Shown here: in pieces, positions 52,521 to 60,774 of the stretch
Layout of the letters: every line of letters starts with the position of its first letter
Numbering within the stretch: position 1 is the first letter of the stretch
DNA from: Bradyrhizobium yuanmingense
GTDB lineage: Bacteria > Pseudomonadota > Alphaproteobacteria > Rhizobiales > Xanthobacteraceae
DNA: 64,000 bases
NCBI RefSeq assembly: GCF_029167105.1
Contig: NZ_JARFML010000014.1
Span: 62,001 to 126,000, forward strand
Direction: 5' to 3'
The notes under the pieces: generated by a model
Database searches by the model: none
What the model was told of the DNA's origin: nothing
What the model saw: the letters and a program-made list of their open reading frames with translations, nothing else
Made by a program: the position numbers and the translations under genes

Positions 52521-53132
52521 TCAGCGCGGCAGTGCACCACCATGCGTGCGGGACCTCACGGGCTCCGCAGGATCCAAAGGTTTTTCACCCACTGTCGGTT
52601 GCACTGCAGCAGGGATTGCTTGGTGCTCCATCTCATCCGACGGCTCAATGACGTTGGAAACGACAGTTACGTCTGCTTGATGCGATTGCGCCGGAGAATC
52701 CGCCGATTCGATCGATGCATTTGCGAGAGACTGAGCCGCCTCGCGCACGCCGCCGACAATGCGATCGACCAGTGCGGCCAGCTCCTCCGAGGAACAATCC
52801 AGCGGGCCAAATCCCGGCATCGCCGTCGGGTCGTTGAAGTCCCATGCATTCTCCGCGAGCCCGACGAAGTCGCGAATCGCGGGATCGGTCGCCCAAGCGC
52901 GGCGAAGGGCCGCACGACTCAACTCCCGAGGAATCCCCTTGCCGAGGAAGGCCGTGATGTCGGTGGCAGCATTGATCTCGTCGATCGACGGCAGGCTCGA
53001 CAGATCGAACTCGGTCTCGTCCTTTTTTGTTTCGGACGGCGGCGTCGGCTGCGCTGGGGCAGGCTTCGGCGGCTCCGCTCGCGATTGCTGTTTGCGGCGG
53101 GACCAACGCGCAAGGAAGTCCTCCTCACTCAT
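52521..53132 (-). CDS. DUF3306 domain protein
   Basis: The 203-residue protein has the DUF3306 N-terminal pattern EEDFLARWSRRK and the core DITAFLGKGIPRELSRAALR, then a low-complexity end. DUF3306 genes occur next to DUF3305 in proteobacterial formate dehydrogenase loci; their job is unknown, probably assembly. It overlaps the DUF3305 gene by 4 bp. A 128-bp gap separates it from the HTH-TorD gene. Confidence 0.85.
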   Translation of the reverse strand: MSEEDFLARWSRRKQQSRAEPPKPAPAQPTPPSETKKDETEFDLSSLPSIDEINAATDITAFLGKGIPRELSRAALRRAWATDPAIRDFVGLAENAWDFNDPTAMPGFGPLDCSSEELAALVDRIVGGVREAAQSLANASIESADSPAQSHQADVTVVSNVIEPSDEMEHQAIPAAVQPTVGEKPLDPAEPVRSRTHGGALPR

Positions 53133-53644
53133 TCCTGTCCGCCTTCATGTTCGCGCCGCGCCAGCGCCTCCGGGTCGGCACGACGTCGCTTGCGCTTGAC
53201 GAATTCCCGCTCGACATGGTGCTCGGCCACGAAGCTTTCAATCGCTTCGCGCAGCACCTCCGGCATCGGCACGGCCTCGACGAGATTGTCGGCGGCTTCG
53301 GTAAAGCCTTCGCCCTCGGCGGGGTCGGCGGTCACCGCGGTGACGGCATAGGGCCAGGCGCCTTCCGAGGGCGACAGCACGGTCCAAATGCTCGGACGGC
53401 CGGAGGCGAGATTGTCGCGATAGCGCGCCGTCTCCGACGGATAGAGATCGACGGTCGCGCTTCCGGCATAGAACAAGGTCGTGCCGTCCTGCTCGCGAAG
53501 CACGGTCCAGGGTTGCGTCACCGGCTCGTCCGGCAGGACGGCAATTCCGCGCCAGATGAAATCGACCCAAGGCGAGTCGGCCCTGCGCCGCTCGACCACG
53601 ACGCCGACGACAATCGAGAGGGACGGCAATGCCGCGGGGCTCAT
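53129..53644 (-). CDS. DUF3305 domain protein
   Basis: The 171-residue protein starts SIVVGVVVERRRADSPWVDF within its first 27 residues, typical of DUF3305, and ends with a basic KRKRRR segment. No membrane helix or cofactor motif is visible. It overlaps both neighbours by 4 bp in the accessory operon. Confidence 0.85.
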   Translation of the reverse strand: MSPAALPSLSIVVGVVVERRRADSPWVDFIWRGIAVLPDEPVTQPWTVLREQDGTTLFYAGSATVDLYPSETARYRDNLASGRPSIWTVLSPSEGAWPYAVTAVTADPAEGEGFTEAADNLVEAVPMPEVLREAIESFVAEHHVEREFVKRKRRRADPEALARREHEGGQE

Positions 53645-54648
53645 GTCGCCATCTCCAGCCGCTTCACCGGCAGCCCGGTCAGCAGATTCTGTGGCTTCAT
53701 CCGCAGCTTCTGATCCGCCGTCATCGACAGGATCAAATAGACCGGCTCATCCCCGACATCGTCGAGGGCACGGCTGGAATCCGCAAACGTCAGCCGGAAC
53801 AGCGCCAGTACGCGATCGGCGTCGCGCTCGCCGAGCTCTTCGCCGCGCCACAGACGGTCGCCGAGCCTCGTGGCATCGGCATCGAGCCCGACATACCAGG
53901 TCAGCTTCGCCTCGTGCAGCGCCCGTAGCGGCTCGATCACGACATCGATGCCGAGCAGATGGGAGACCCAACGCGTCATCGCCTGCGCCAGCGCTACAGG
54001 TCCGCGGCCGTCGGCGGTCAGGTCGAGAGCCATGTCGAACTGGTCGCTCCGGTGCCAATAGGCCTCCGCATTCTCCTCGCCCAATACCTCGACCACGGCA
54101 TCGGTGGTGGCGCCGAGCATCGACATCAGCGAGAGCACCGGGGTCGGGCTCCGGCCGCCGACGACCTCCTCGTCTCCCAGCAACAAAGCGTGTTCATGCG
54201 GCAGGATGCGCTGGATCCGGAAGAACAATTCCGCCGCGCGCAGCACGAACGGGTCGTCACAGCCATCGAGCGCGTTGCGCAGGATGACGTGCACGAGCTG
54301 GTTGACGAACAGCGGCGGCAGATCGTTCGCCCCTGATCGCACCCAGGCAAGATAGGCGGCTTCGAGCGTCGGGTGCCGCAGCAGAAGATCGCGGAACGCC
54401 AGCACGAACTGCCAATTCTCCCTGGCATCCGCATCGGCAATCGCGGCGATCTCGCCGGCGCCGACGGCTTGGCGCGGGTCGGCGAGCAAATCGCGGTGCA
54501 GCCGGCGTTCGACCGGGCACGCGTCGTCCGGCGGCATCAGCTCGGGACGGGCAAAATAGGCTTTGAGAAACTCGTCCGTGACACGCAGCCCGCCGCCCTC
54601 GTCGCGATCGAGCAGGTGGTGACCACAGGCGATCCAGAAATCGTTCAT
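53641..54648 (-). CDS. DUF6352-type formate dehydrogenase accessory protein
   Basis: The 335-residue protein begins NDFWIACGHHLLDRDEGGGL and has no metal or nucleotide motif that I recognize. ATG 54648 overlaps the previous stop (ATGA); a longer frame is a shadow. I know the family (DUF6352) only as a companion of formate dehydrogenase operons in rhizobia. A maturation role is inferred from context. Confidence 0.7.
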   Translation of the reverse strand: MNDFWIACGHHLLDRDEGGGLRVTDEFLKAYFARPELMPPDDACPVERRLHRDLLADPRQAVGAGEIAAIADADARENWQFVLAFRDLLLRHPTLEAAYLAWVRSGANDLPPLFVNQLVHVILRNALDGCDDPFVLRAAELFFRIQRILPHEHALLLGDEEVVGGRSPTPVLSLMSMLGATTDAVVEVLGEENAEAYWHRSDQFDMALDLTADGRGPVALAQAMTRWVSHLLGIDVVIEPLRALHEAKLTWYVGLDADATRLGDRLWRGEELGERDADRVLALFRLTFADSSRALDDVGDEPVYLILSMTADQKLRMKPQNLLTGLPVKRLEMAT

Positions 54649-55184
54649 CTGACGATCGGCTCCCGGCCGAGATCCGCAAGCCTGAGATCGCCGTCCGGCT
54701 GGACGTCGTCCTCCATCTCGATGAACGAGAACGCCTTGCCATGCCCCTGCCCTTCCCGGAGCTGCAGCCGGCGGAACGACTCGCGGACCTCCCCGTCGCT
54801 CGAGGTCCGGTGCACTGCAATAAGCGAGCTGATGGGATGGCTGCAGAGCGACTGGGCGAAAGCGACCTCCTCTTCCGCGGCCGCTTTCGCCGCCGCCATA
54901 TCCGGCGCGCCGAAACGATCGACCAATTGCCTCGCCAGCAGATCGACCAAGCCATGGTAATCGTCCGCGGTCGCCGGAACGATCTGCGCCAGCGTCGACC
55001 AGCCCCAGGATTGCACCCCGAGGAAACCACCGCGAAACGCCGCGCGGGCCTTGCCCTCGAGCTTCGCGCCATCGCAATCCCAGAAGCGGAAGGCGCCGGA
55101 GACGGCCCATTCGCCCGGCTCTGCCGCCACGTCGAACACGAAAGTGTCGGACGGATCGAGCGCGATGGTACGCAGGAGCTTCAC
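54645..55184 (-). CDS. DUF6505-type formate dehydrogenase accessory protein
   Basis: The 179-residue protein starts KLLRTIALDPSDTFVF and includes AFRFWDCDG and GFLGVQSWGWSTL. GTG 55184 is chosen for the GGAGG site nine nt upstream and the ATGA-like overlap with the preceding stop. No catalytic motif is visible. It sits in the accessory operon, so an assembly role for formate dehydrogenase is inferred. Confidence 0.65.
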   Translation of the reverse strand: MKLLRTIALDPSDTFVFDVAAEPGEWAVSGAFRFWDCDGAKLEGKARAAFRGGFLGVQSWGWSTLAQIVPATADDYHGLVDLLARQLVDRFGAPDMAAAKAAAEEEVAFAQSLCSHPISSLIAVHRTSSDGEVRESFRRLQLREGQGHGKAFSFIEMEDDVQPDGDLRLADLGREPIVR

Positions 55185-55921
55185 AGGCGCGGTCCTCCGA
55201 GGGCTGGATCGAGCCAGGACGGCACCGCGAGCGCCCGGACCAGGTCGCTTCGTTCGATCGTCTCCGTTCCGATGCGGCGCGTCAGGAGGTCGCCGCAATC
55301 ATCTATGCGCTGTATCGTCTGCCTTTCACGCGGCATTCGCGTGAGATAGTCGCGCGCGACGCTGTCGAAGCCGTCGACCCGCCAGCCGTCCAGCGCCAGC
55401 ATCAGATGCCGGGCGAAGCTCTCCGTGATCTGCGCCGCGCCCGCCTCGCCAAAGCCTTCCTGGTCGAGCGCCGAGGCCAGCGGGTGGACGCCTGGATCGT
55501 CATCGTTCATGGCAACCGTCCGTATCATGGCGCCGAAGACCAGCCAGGGCGGCGGCGCGTCCTCGTCAGCTCCGGAACACCAACCCATCCGTCCGCCGCC
55601 GACCAGCCCCCCGTCGATCCTGACCGCATCCGGCCAGCCGATCGTGATCGGCTTGCTCGGCGGTGCATAGGCGCGAAGCGCATCGGTGAGCGCGACCATG
55701 CCCGCGTAGAACGCACGCCGCGCGCTGCGCAACGGCTCGGCCGGCTCGAGCACCACGGCGAACTCGGCGAGGTCGAAGCGCCCGACATAGACGAGCGTTC
55801 CGGCGCCGCTCTGCGGTGCGATGCGGCATGCATGGGCAAAAGCGTCGCCGCTCTCGCGCAATCGTACCAATGTGAACGGCGGCGGCAGGTGGATCGGTTC
55901 CGCCGCGGAAACATGGCTCAC
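55181..55921 (-). CDS. Biotin/lipoate ligase-fold protein, probably degenerate
   Basis: The 246-residue protein resembles the biotin/lipoate protein ligase catalytic domain (GWPDAVRIDGGLVGG at 95-109, where active BirA-type enzymes read KWPND...RKxAG). The adenylating Lys position is Gly105, and the basic nucleotide loop GRGRxxR is replaced by SGAGTLVYVG (38-47). A true ligase activity is therefore doubtful. It is the first gene of the accessory operon and is divergent from the ferredoxin-like gene. A cofactor- or peptide-binding role in enzyme assembly is possible. Confidence 0.7.
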   Translation of the reverse strand: MSHVSAAEPIHLPPPFTLVRLRESGDAFAHACRIAPQSGAGTLVYVGRFDLAEFAVVLEPAEPLRSARRAFYAGMVALTDALRAYAPPSKPITIGWPDAVRIDGGLVGGGRMGWCSGADEDAPPPWLVFGAMIRTVAMNDDDPGVHPLASALDQEGFGEAGAAQITESFARHLMLALDGWRVDGFDSVARDYLTRMPRERQTIQRIDDCGDLLTRRIGTETIERSDLVRALAVPSWLDPALGGPRL

Positions 55922-55971
55922 TGGGATCGACGGCAGGCCGTCCTCCGCTTTCCTTTTCTTCCCGATGGATA

Positions 55972-58053
55972 ATGTCTATACGAGGCGAAGGGCCGGCGCG
56001 AGTCCGTCGTCGTCCGAAAGGCGGAGGAGTTAACCTGGAGCGGCCGTCGAAGACCATCCTGATCTGCTCGTGCGAAGACACGATGCCCCTCGACGCGGCT
56101 GCGATTCGGCGCGGATGTCCGAACAGCGAGGTCAAGAGCTTTCGCCACCTCTGCGGGGCGGAGCTCGATCGTTTCCGCAACATGGCCGCGACAGAAGGCG
56201 AGTTGACGGTCGCCTGCACGCAGCAGGCAGCGCAATTTTCGGACGAGGCCGGCGAGCGGCCTGATGCGATCGGCTTCGTCAATATCCGCGAGACGGCCGG
56301 CTGGTCCCGCGACGGCGCGCACGCCGGCGCAAAAATGGCCGCCCTGCTTGCATCCGCCTCCATCTCCGCCCCGGACTATCCGCTCGTCACCTTGTCGAGC
56401 GAGGGCGTCATCCTGATCTACGGGCGCGATGAGGCCGCGATCGAGGCCGGCCGCCTGCTTGCCGATCACCTCGACGTCACCGTGATGCTGAAGCAGCTCG
56501 ATGACGCGGTGCCGCCGGTTGCCACGGTGTTCCCGATCGTGAAGGGCACGATCCGCTCCGCGAAGGGACATTTCGGCGCGTTCGAGCTTGTCATCGACGA
56601 TTATGCGCGTCCCCGCCCCTCCTCGCGCAATCGCTTTGTGCTCGAGCCGCCGCGAAGCGGGGTCACCTCGCGCTGCGATATCGTGCTCGATCTTTCCGGC
56701 GGTCCGCCACTGTTTCCCGCCCACGACCTGCGCGACGGCTATCTCCGCGCCGACGCGAAAGATCCCGCCGCGGTGCTGCGCGCCGTGCTGACGGCGCGCG
56801 ATCTCGTCGGCAGCTTCGACAAGCCCAGATATGTCGAGGTTGCGCCGGCGCTTTGCGCCCATTCGCGCTCGAAGCGCACGGGCTGCCATCGCTGTCTCGA
56901 TCTTTGCCCGACTGGGGCGATCACGCCCGTCGGCGATCATGTCGCAATCGATCCGAATATCTGCGCGGGCTGCGGCCAATGCGCGGCGGCCTGCCCGACC
57001 GGCGCGGTCTCCTACACGCTGCCGCCCGCCGATACGCAGCTCCATAAACTTCGCGCCATGCTGCTCGCCTATCGCGAGGCCGGCGGCGCGAATGCGGTGC
57101 TGCTCTTTCACGACAGCCCGCACGGCACGCCGTTGATCGACGCCCTCGCGCGGCATGGCGACGGCCTGCCGGCGAACGTGCTTCCCTTTGCCGTCAACGA
57201 GCTTACGCAGGTCGGGCTGGAGGCGATCGTCGGCGCCTTCGCCTATGGCGTCTCTGCCGTGCGCTTCCTGCTCCGTGGCAAGCCGCGCCACGACGTGACC
57301 GGATTGACGCAGACGATCGCGATGGCCGACGCGGTCCTCGGCGGCCTTGGATTTGCGGGCCGTCGCCTCGCTACGATCGAAACCGACGATCCCGACGCGC
57401 TCGGCGAGCATTTGACCGGAATCGGCTCGCTCGCCGCAATCGCGGCGCCGGCAACCTTCAAGACCGTCGGCAAGCGGCGCGATCTCTTGCGGTTCGCCCT
57501 CAGCGAGCTGCATCGGCTGGCGCCGCAGCCGGTCGACTTGATCGCGCTGCCGCAAGGTGCGCCGATCGGCGCAATCAGCGTCGACACCGACGGCTGCACG
57601 CTGTGCCTGTCCTGCGTCTCGGCCTGCCCGACCGGCGCATTGCGCGACGATCCCGAGCGGCCGGTGCTGAAATTCATCGAGGATGCCTGCGTGCAGTGCG
57701 GCCTGTGCCAGAGCACCTGTCCGGAAAAGGTCATCAGCCTCAAGCCGCAGATCGATTTCCGGGCGGCGCGCGCGCCTGCCGTTGTCATCAAGGAAGAGGA
57801 GCCCGCGCTCTGCGTCCGCTGCGGCACGCCCTTCGGCGTCAAGAGCACGATCGACCGCATCGCCGCCAAGCTCGAAGGCCGGCACTGGATGTATCCGGCC
57901 GGCGACAAGCGAATCGAGGCGCTCAGGATGTGCGCGGACTGCCGCGTCGTGGTCATGAGCGAACAGCAATTCGATCCGTTCAAGGGCGTTCCGGAACGAA
58001 CGCCGCCGCGAACGACGGATGATTATCTCCGCGAACGCAACGGCAAGGACTAA
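55972..58053 (+). CDS. Multi-cluster 4Fe-4S ferredoxin-like protein of the formate dehydrogenase locus
   Basis: The protein (693 residues from ATG 55972) has four 4Fe-4S motifs in two pairs: GCHRCLDLCPTGAI and CAGCGQCAAACPTGAV (about 305-348), and CTLCLSCVSACPTGAL and CVQCGLCQSTCPEKVI (about 543-590). Two more Cys pairs (CVRCG, CADC) near the end could bind another metal. No membrane helix. The start is uncertain: a strong GGAGGAG at 56023-56029 is followed by CTG 56036 but no ATG, GTG or TTG, and the ATG at 55972 overlaps a -10-like GATAAT. It is divergent from the accessory operon and may pass electrons for formate dehydrogenase maturation. Confidence 0.8.
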   Translation: MSIRGEGPARVRRRPKGGGVNLERPSKTILICSCEDTMPLDAAAIRRGCPNSEVKSFRHLCGAELDRFRNMAATEGELTVACTQQAAQFSDEAGERPDAIGFVNIRETAGWSRDGAHAGAKMAALLASASISAPDYPLVTLSSEGVILIYGRDEAAIEAGRLLADHLDVTVMLKQLDDAVPPVATVFPIVKGTIRSAKGHFGAFELVIDDYARPRPSSRNRFVLEPPRSGVTSRCDIVLDLSGGPPLFPAHDLRDGYLRADAKDPAAVLRAVLTARDLVGSFDKPRYVEVAPALCAHSRSKRTGCHRCLDLCPTGAITPVGDHVAIDPNICAGCGQCAAACPTGAVSYTLPPADTQLHKLRAMLLAYREAGGANAVLLFHDSPHGTPLIDALARHGDGLPANVLPFAVNELTQVGLEAIVGAFAYGVSAVRFLLRGKPRHDVTGLTQTIAMADAVLGGLGFAGRRLATIETDDPDALGEHLTGIGSLAAIAAPATFKTVGKRRDLLRFALSELHRLAPQPVDLIALPQGAPIGAISVDTDGCTLCLSCVSACPTGALRDDPERPVLKFIEDACVQCGLCQSTCPEKVISLKPQIDFRAARAPAVVIKEEEPALCVRCGTPFGVKSTIDRIAAKLEGRHWMYPAGDKRIEALRMCADCRVVVMSEQQFDPFKGVPERTPPRTTDDYLRERNGKD

Positions 58054-58104
58054 ACAAGACGAACAGACATCTTCGCAGGGTCGGAAACCGGGGGAAGCAT
58101 CACC

Positions 58105-58404
58105 ATGTCTCGTTTGATCACAGCTCTATCGACGTCCATGATCTTCATCGCTATCGCCGCCGGAGTGGCTGAAGCTGCCGCGCCTCCGCTGACCAAGGCG
58201 CAGAAGGTGGCCGTGAAGCAGGCGATCGTCGCCTGCAAGGCCGAAGCCAAGGGCAAGAAGATCGCCTGGCTGTCGCGCCGGAAGTACGTCAATCATTGCG
58301 TGGCGGAAGCGCTCAAGGAGCACCCCACGATCGACGTCATCCAGATCCTCAAGGAGCATCCCGAAATGAGGGATTTCCCGATGGACAATTGGGATTCGAT
58401 CTGA
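58105..58404 (+). CDS. Small periplasmic protein with two Cys
   Basis: The 99-residue protein has a signal peptide (cleavage near AAGVAEAA) and a Lys-rich mature part with two Cys (VACKAEAK, NHCVAEAL) that could pair as a disulfide. GGGGGAAG lies ahead of ATG 58105. The late HPEMRDFPMDNWDSI end has no motif known to me. Function unknown. Confidence 0.65.
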   Translation: MSRLITALSTSMIFIAIAAGVAEAAAPPLTKAQKVAVKQAIVACKAEAKGKKIAWLSRRKYVNHCVAEALKEHPTIDVIQILKEHPEMRDFPMDNWDSI

Positions 58405-58424
58405 GCGGCCGCTAATAGTTTACG

Positions 58425-58467
58425 CATGATCTTTGCGGAAAACCGCTTCGCACTTTTCCGGATCATA
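58425..58467. repeat. Inverted repeat between convergent genes
   Basis: ATGATC (58426-58431) pairs with GATCAT (58461-58466), and the inner GCGGAAAA and TTTTCC arms extend the stem around CCGCTTCGCAC. This GGAAAA-GCGAAGCG type of palindrome is common between Bradyrhizobium genes. It separates convergent genes and may terminate both. Confidence 0.6.
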
Positions 58468-58469
58468 CT

Positions 58470-59759
58470 TTATCTCGCGGTCGCGCGGGCCAGAAACTCG
58501 GTGAGCGCGCGCCGGTCCTCGGCCGAGCCGATGCGCTGCTCCGGCATCTTCGTGCCGGGGGTGTAGGCATTCGGCCCGATTTCGAACAGTCGTGCGACGG
58601 TTTCCGGCGTCCAGACGATGTCCATCGTCTTCAGTGCATCAGAGAAGCGATATCCCGGCACCGAAGCGATCTTGCGGCCGTAGAGTCCCGCAAGTGTGGG
58701 ACCCGCGCGCTGCACCTCCTTCTCCGAGAGCGTGTGGCAGGCAACACAGGCCCGAAACACATCGGCGCCGTGATCGCCGGCATAGGCCGCAAGCGGGTCG
58801 GCCGGTGTGCCGACCAGGCTTGAACCGATGGGATCGCCGGTGCGGGCATTCCAGCGCCTGATCCTGCCGTCCGCACCACCCGTCATCAGTGTCTCGCGAT
58901 CGGCAAGGAAGGCGACCGCCCACACCGGCAGCCCGGGCCCAACCAGGCTGCGCAGCAGGTTGCGCGACTTGCGCACGATGATCGCCACGGTGCCGCCGAT
59001 CCCGGCCGCAGCGATCAGCGCACCGTCAGCCGACATGGCCAAGGCCACCACCGGCGTCGGACTGACCGCGACCTCGCCGCTGACCTTGCCGTCCGCTGTC
59101 AGCATGCGTAGCCTGCCATCGACCGCGCCGGTGACGATTTCACCATCCGGCGCGACAACCACCGCGTTCAGCGGCGCCGGCAAAGTCACGATGTCAGGTT
59201 GGCCATCCGGCAGACGCCAGATGCGTAGCGCAAGATCGTAGCCGACACTGACGAGCCTGCCGTCCGGCAGGAAAGCGACACCGTTGACGTTCTGCGTATG
59301 CCCTTCGAGCACGCGGGATGTGCCGTCCGACAGCGACCAGAGCCGCACTGTCCGGTCCCATGACGCCGATGCGAGAAGCGTCCCATCGGACGACGCAGCA
59401 AGCGCCGCGATCGGTGCGACATGTCCCTCGAGCACCCGGTCCGGCTCCGGCCGGCCCGCCGTCCACACCGCAATGCGCGCATCGGCGCCGGCCGTGATCA
59501 TGCGGCCGTCTTTGAGAAAGGCGACGGCATTGACGCCATCGGCATGATACCGCAGCACTTGCTCTGCCGTATCCGTTCTGAGCGACCAGCGGATGACGGC
59601 GGTGTCGAAGCTGCCGGAGACAAGGCTGTCGCCATTGGGCGAGACGGCGAGAGCCCGTATCGGGCCGCCGTGTCCGACCATGTCGGCATGCACGGACGAT
59701 GCGGCAAAGATGGCCCACAGCACTGCGGCCACCTTCGTGCACAGAGCCGATCTGTTCAT
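58470..59759 (-). CDS. WD40-repeat protein fused to a c-type cytochrome
   Basis: The 429-residue protein has a signal peptide (cleavage near SSVHA), seven or so WD40 repeats forming a propeller (about 28-305; VLEGHVAPIAAL, VLEGHTQNVNGV) and a C-terminal class I cytochrome c with CVACH (338-342) and the distal ligand M405 (TKMPEQ). It is probably periplasmic and docks a redox partner through the propeller. ATG 59759 follows GGCAGG; a longer frame lacks support. Partner unknown. Confidence 0.85.
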   Translation of the reverse strand: MNRSALCTKVAAVLWAIFAASSVHADMVGHGGPIRALAVSPNGDSLVSGSFDTAVIRWSLRTDTAEQVLRYHADGVNAVAFLKDGRMITAGADARIAVWTAGRPEPDRVLEGHVAPIAALAASSDGTLLASASWDRTVRLWSLSDGTSRVLEGHTQNVNGVAFLPDGRLVSVGYDLALRIWRLPDGQPDIVTLPAPLNAVVVAPDGEIVTGAVDGRLRMLTADGKVSGEVAVSPTPVVALAMSADGALIAAAGIGGTVAIIVRKSRNLLRSLVGPGLPVWAVAFLADRETLMTGGADGRIRRWNARTGDPIGSSLVGTPADPLAAYAGDHGADVFRACVACHTLSEKEVQRAGPTLAGLYGRKIASVPGYRFSDALKTMDIVWTPETVARLFEIGPNAYTPGTKMPEQRIGSAEDRRALTEFLARATAR

Positions 59760-59824
59760 TCCTGCCCGCCTGCTGACATTCACCCGATCGAGATTGCCAG
59801 AACAGGCAACGGAAATGAATATCC

Positions 59825-59852
59825 TGAAACGGTCTACTTGAAACGGTCTACT
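59825..59852. repeat. Perfect 14-bp tandem duplication
   Basis: TGAAACGGTCTACT is repeated twice without a gap (59825-59838, 59839-59852). The second copy includes the last codon and stop of the small minus-strand gene. It looks like a recent slippage duplication. Confidence 0.85.
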
Positions 59853-60108
59853 TGGCCGGTGCCGTCGTGGTCTTGGACGACCCCTCCGGCGCCGCCTGCA
59901 TTCCAGGCGGACTCTGGCCCTGGGGACTTTCGGGCGGCGCACCGCCCGAGCCGGTATTGATAGGGCCAGTCCAACCTTGCGGCTGGAGCTGACCCTTGTC
60001 TTCGGGAGGCGTTTGCGCCGCCGGCGAGTTGGTTTGCGCCGGCTGGGCCAGGGCACCCTCGACAAAGCACAGTGCTGCAAAGCACAGAATCGTTCTCGGT
60101 AATTTCAC
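59848..60108 (-). CDS. Small secreted Pro/Gln/Gly-rich protein
   Basis: The 86-residue protein has a signal peptide (LPRTILCFAALCFVEGALA) and a low-complexity mature part rich in Pro, Gln, Gly and Thr ending TTTAPAK. ATG 60108 follows GGAGG. It is probably disordered and periplasmic or surface-exposed. A candidate EcfG promoter lies upstream. Function unknown. Confidence 0.6.
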   Translation of the reverse strand: MKLPRTILCFAALCFVEGALAQPAQTNSPAAQTPPEDKGQLQPQGWTGPINTGSGGAPPESPQGQSPPGMQAAPEGSSKTTTAPAK

Positions 60109-60143
60109 GCAAAGCCTCCGATGCGCTCACCAGACTTGCAGAA

Positions 60144-60168
60144 AACTTGCAAGACCCGCATCCGTTCC
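60144..60168 (-). promoter_or_regulatory. Candidate EcfG promoter
   Basis: On the minus strand GGAAC (60168-60164), 16 nt and AGTT (60147-60144) resemble GGAAC-N16/17-CGTT, 36 bp upstream of the small secreted-protein gene. Confidence 0.35.
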
Positions 60169-60347
60169 GGATCGTGCAGCGCAGCAGCAGCGCCGAGCTC
60201 CGGTCCCTTGGCTCGATGGGCCATGCGTCTTTCCGCCGATCCCGTGTTCAAAAGCCCCTAGCGGGCGGATGGCTGATGCGATCGACGAGCTTGCTCGCCG
60301 CAGGCCCTGTCGTATAGATGGCGTGGTCCAATCGAGGGAGGCTGAGG

Positions 60348-60470
60348 ATGAAGGCTTTTTTGCTTGGCTGCGTCGCGGCCGTGGTGATCGCGGTTGCTGG
60401 GATGGTGATCCTCGATCGCGTGCAGGAGCCCGCCGGGCACGCGTTTGCCACCACCGGGGTGCGTCTCTGA
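60348..60470 (+). CDS. Single-pass membrane microprotein (40 residues)
   Basis: A strong GGGAGG site precedes ATG 60348. The 40-residue product is one hydrophobic helix (FLLGCVAAVVIAVAGMVIL, residues 4-22) followed by a short polar tail ending TTGVRL. This is the layout of small bacterial inner-membrane proteins. Function unknown. Confidence 0.6.
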   Translation: MKAFLLGCVAAVVIAVAGMVILDRVQEPAGHAFATTGVRL

Positions 60471-60774
60471 GAAGGCTCACTCGCGCTTGAGCCGATCGGC
60501 CCGAGGATCGGAGCGGAGGGAACGAGCTCGACCTTGCGAACCATAGCTTTCCTGCAGTCGAGGATCGTAGATCATTGCTCTGCGCTGTGCAGACGATGGC
60601 GCCGCGCAAGGCGCGCTCCACGCGCCATTTCTTTTAGAATTTGGTAACCATACGAGCATGGTTGAACGCATTGGCGCAAATCGCGCGGGGGCAGTGTCTG
60701 ACCTGTAACGGCCTTGGTATAAGCGCAGATGCGGTTCGAACGACGTTCGCGGATGATCCGGTTTCCTTGTGCGC
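60471..60774. other. Intergenic region without a supportable gene
   Basis: About 300 bp upstream of the acetyltransferase gene. Short frames on both strands lack ribosome sites. The AT-richer stretch near 60630-60665 may hold its promoter, but no motif is clear. Confidence 0.45.
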
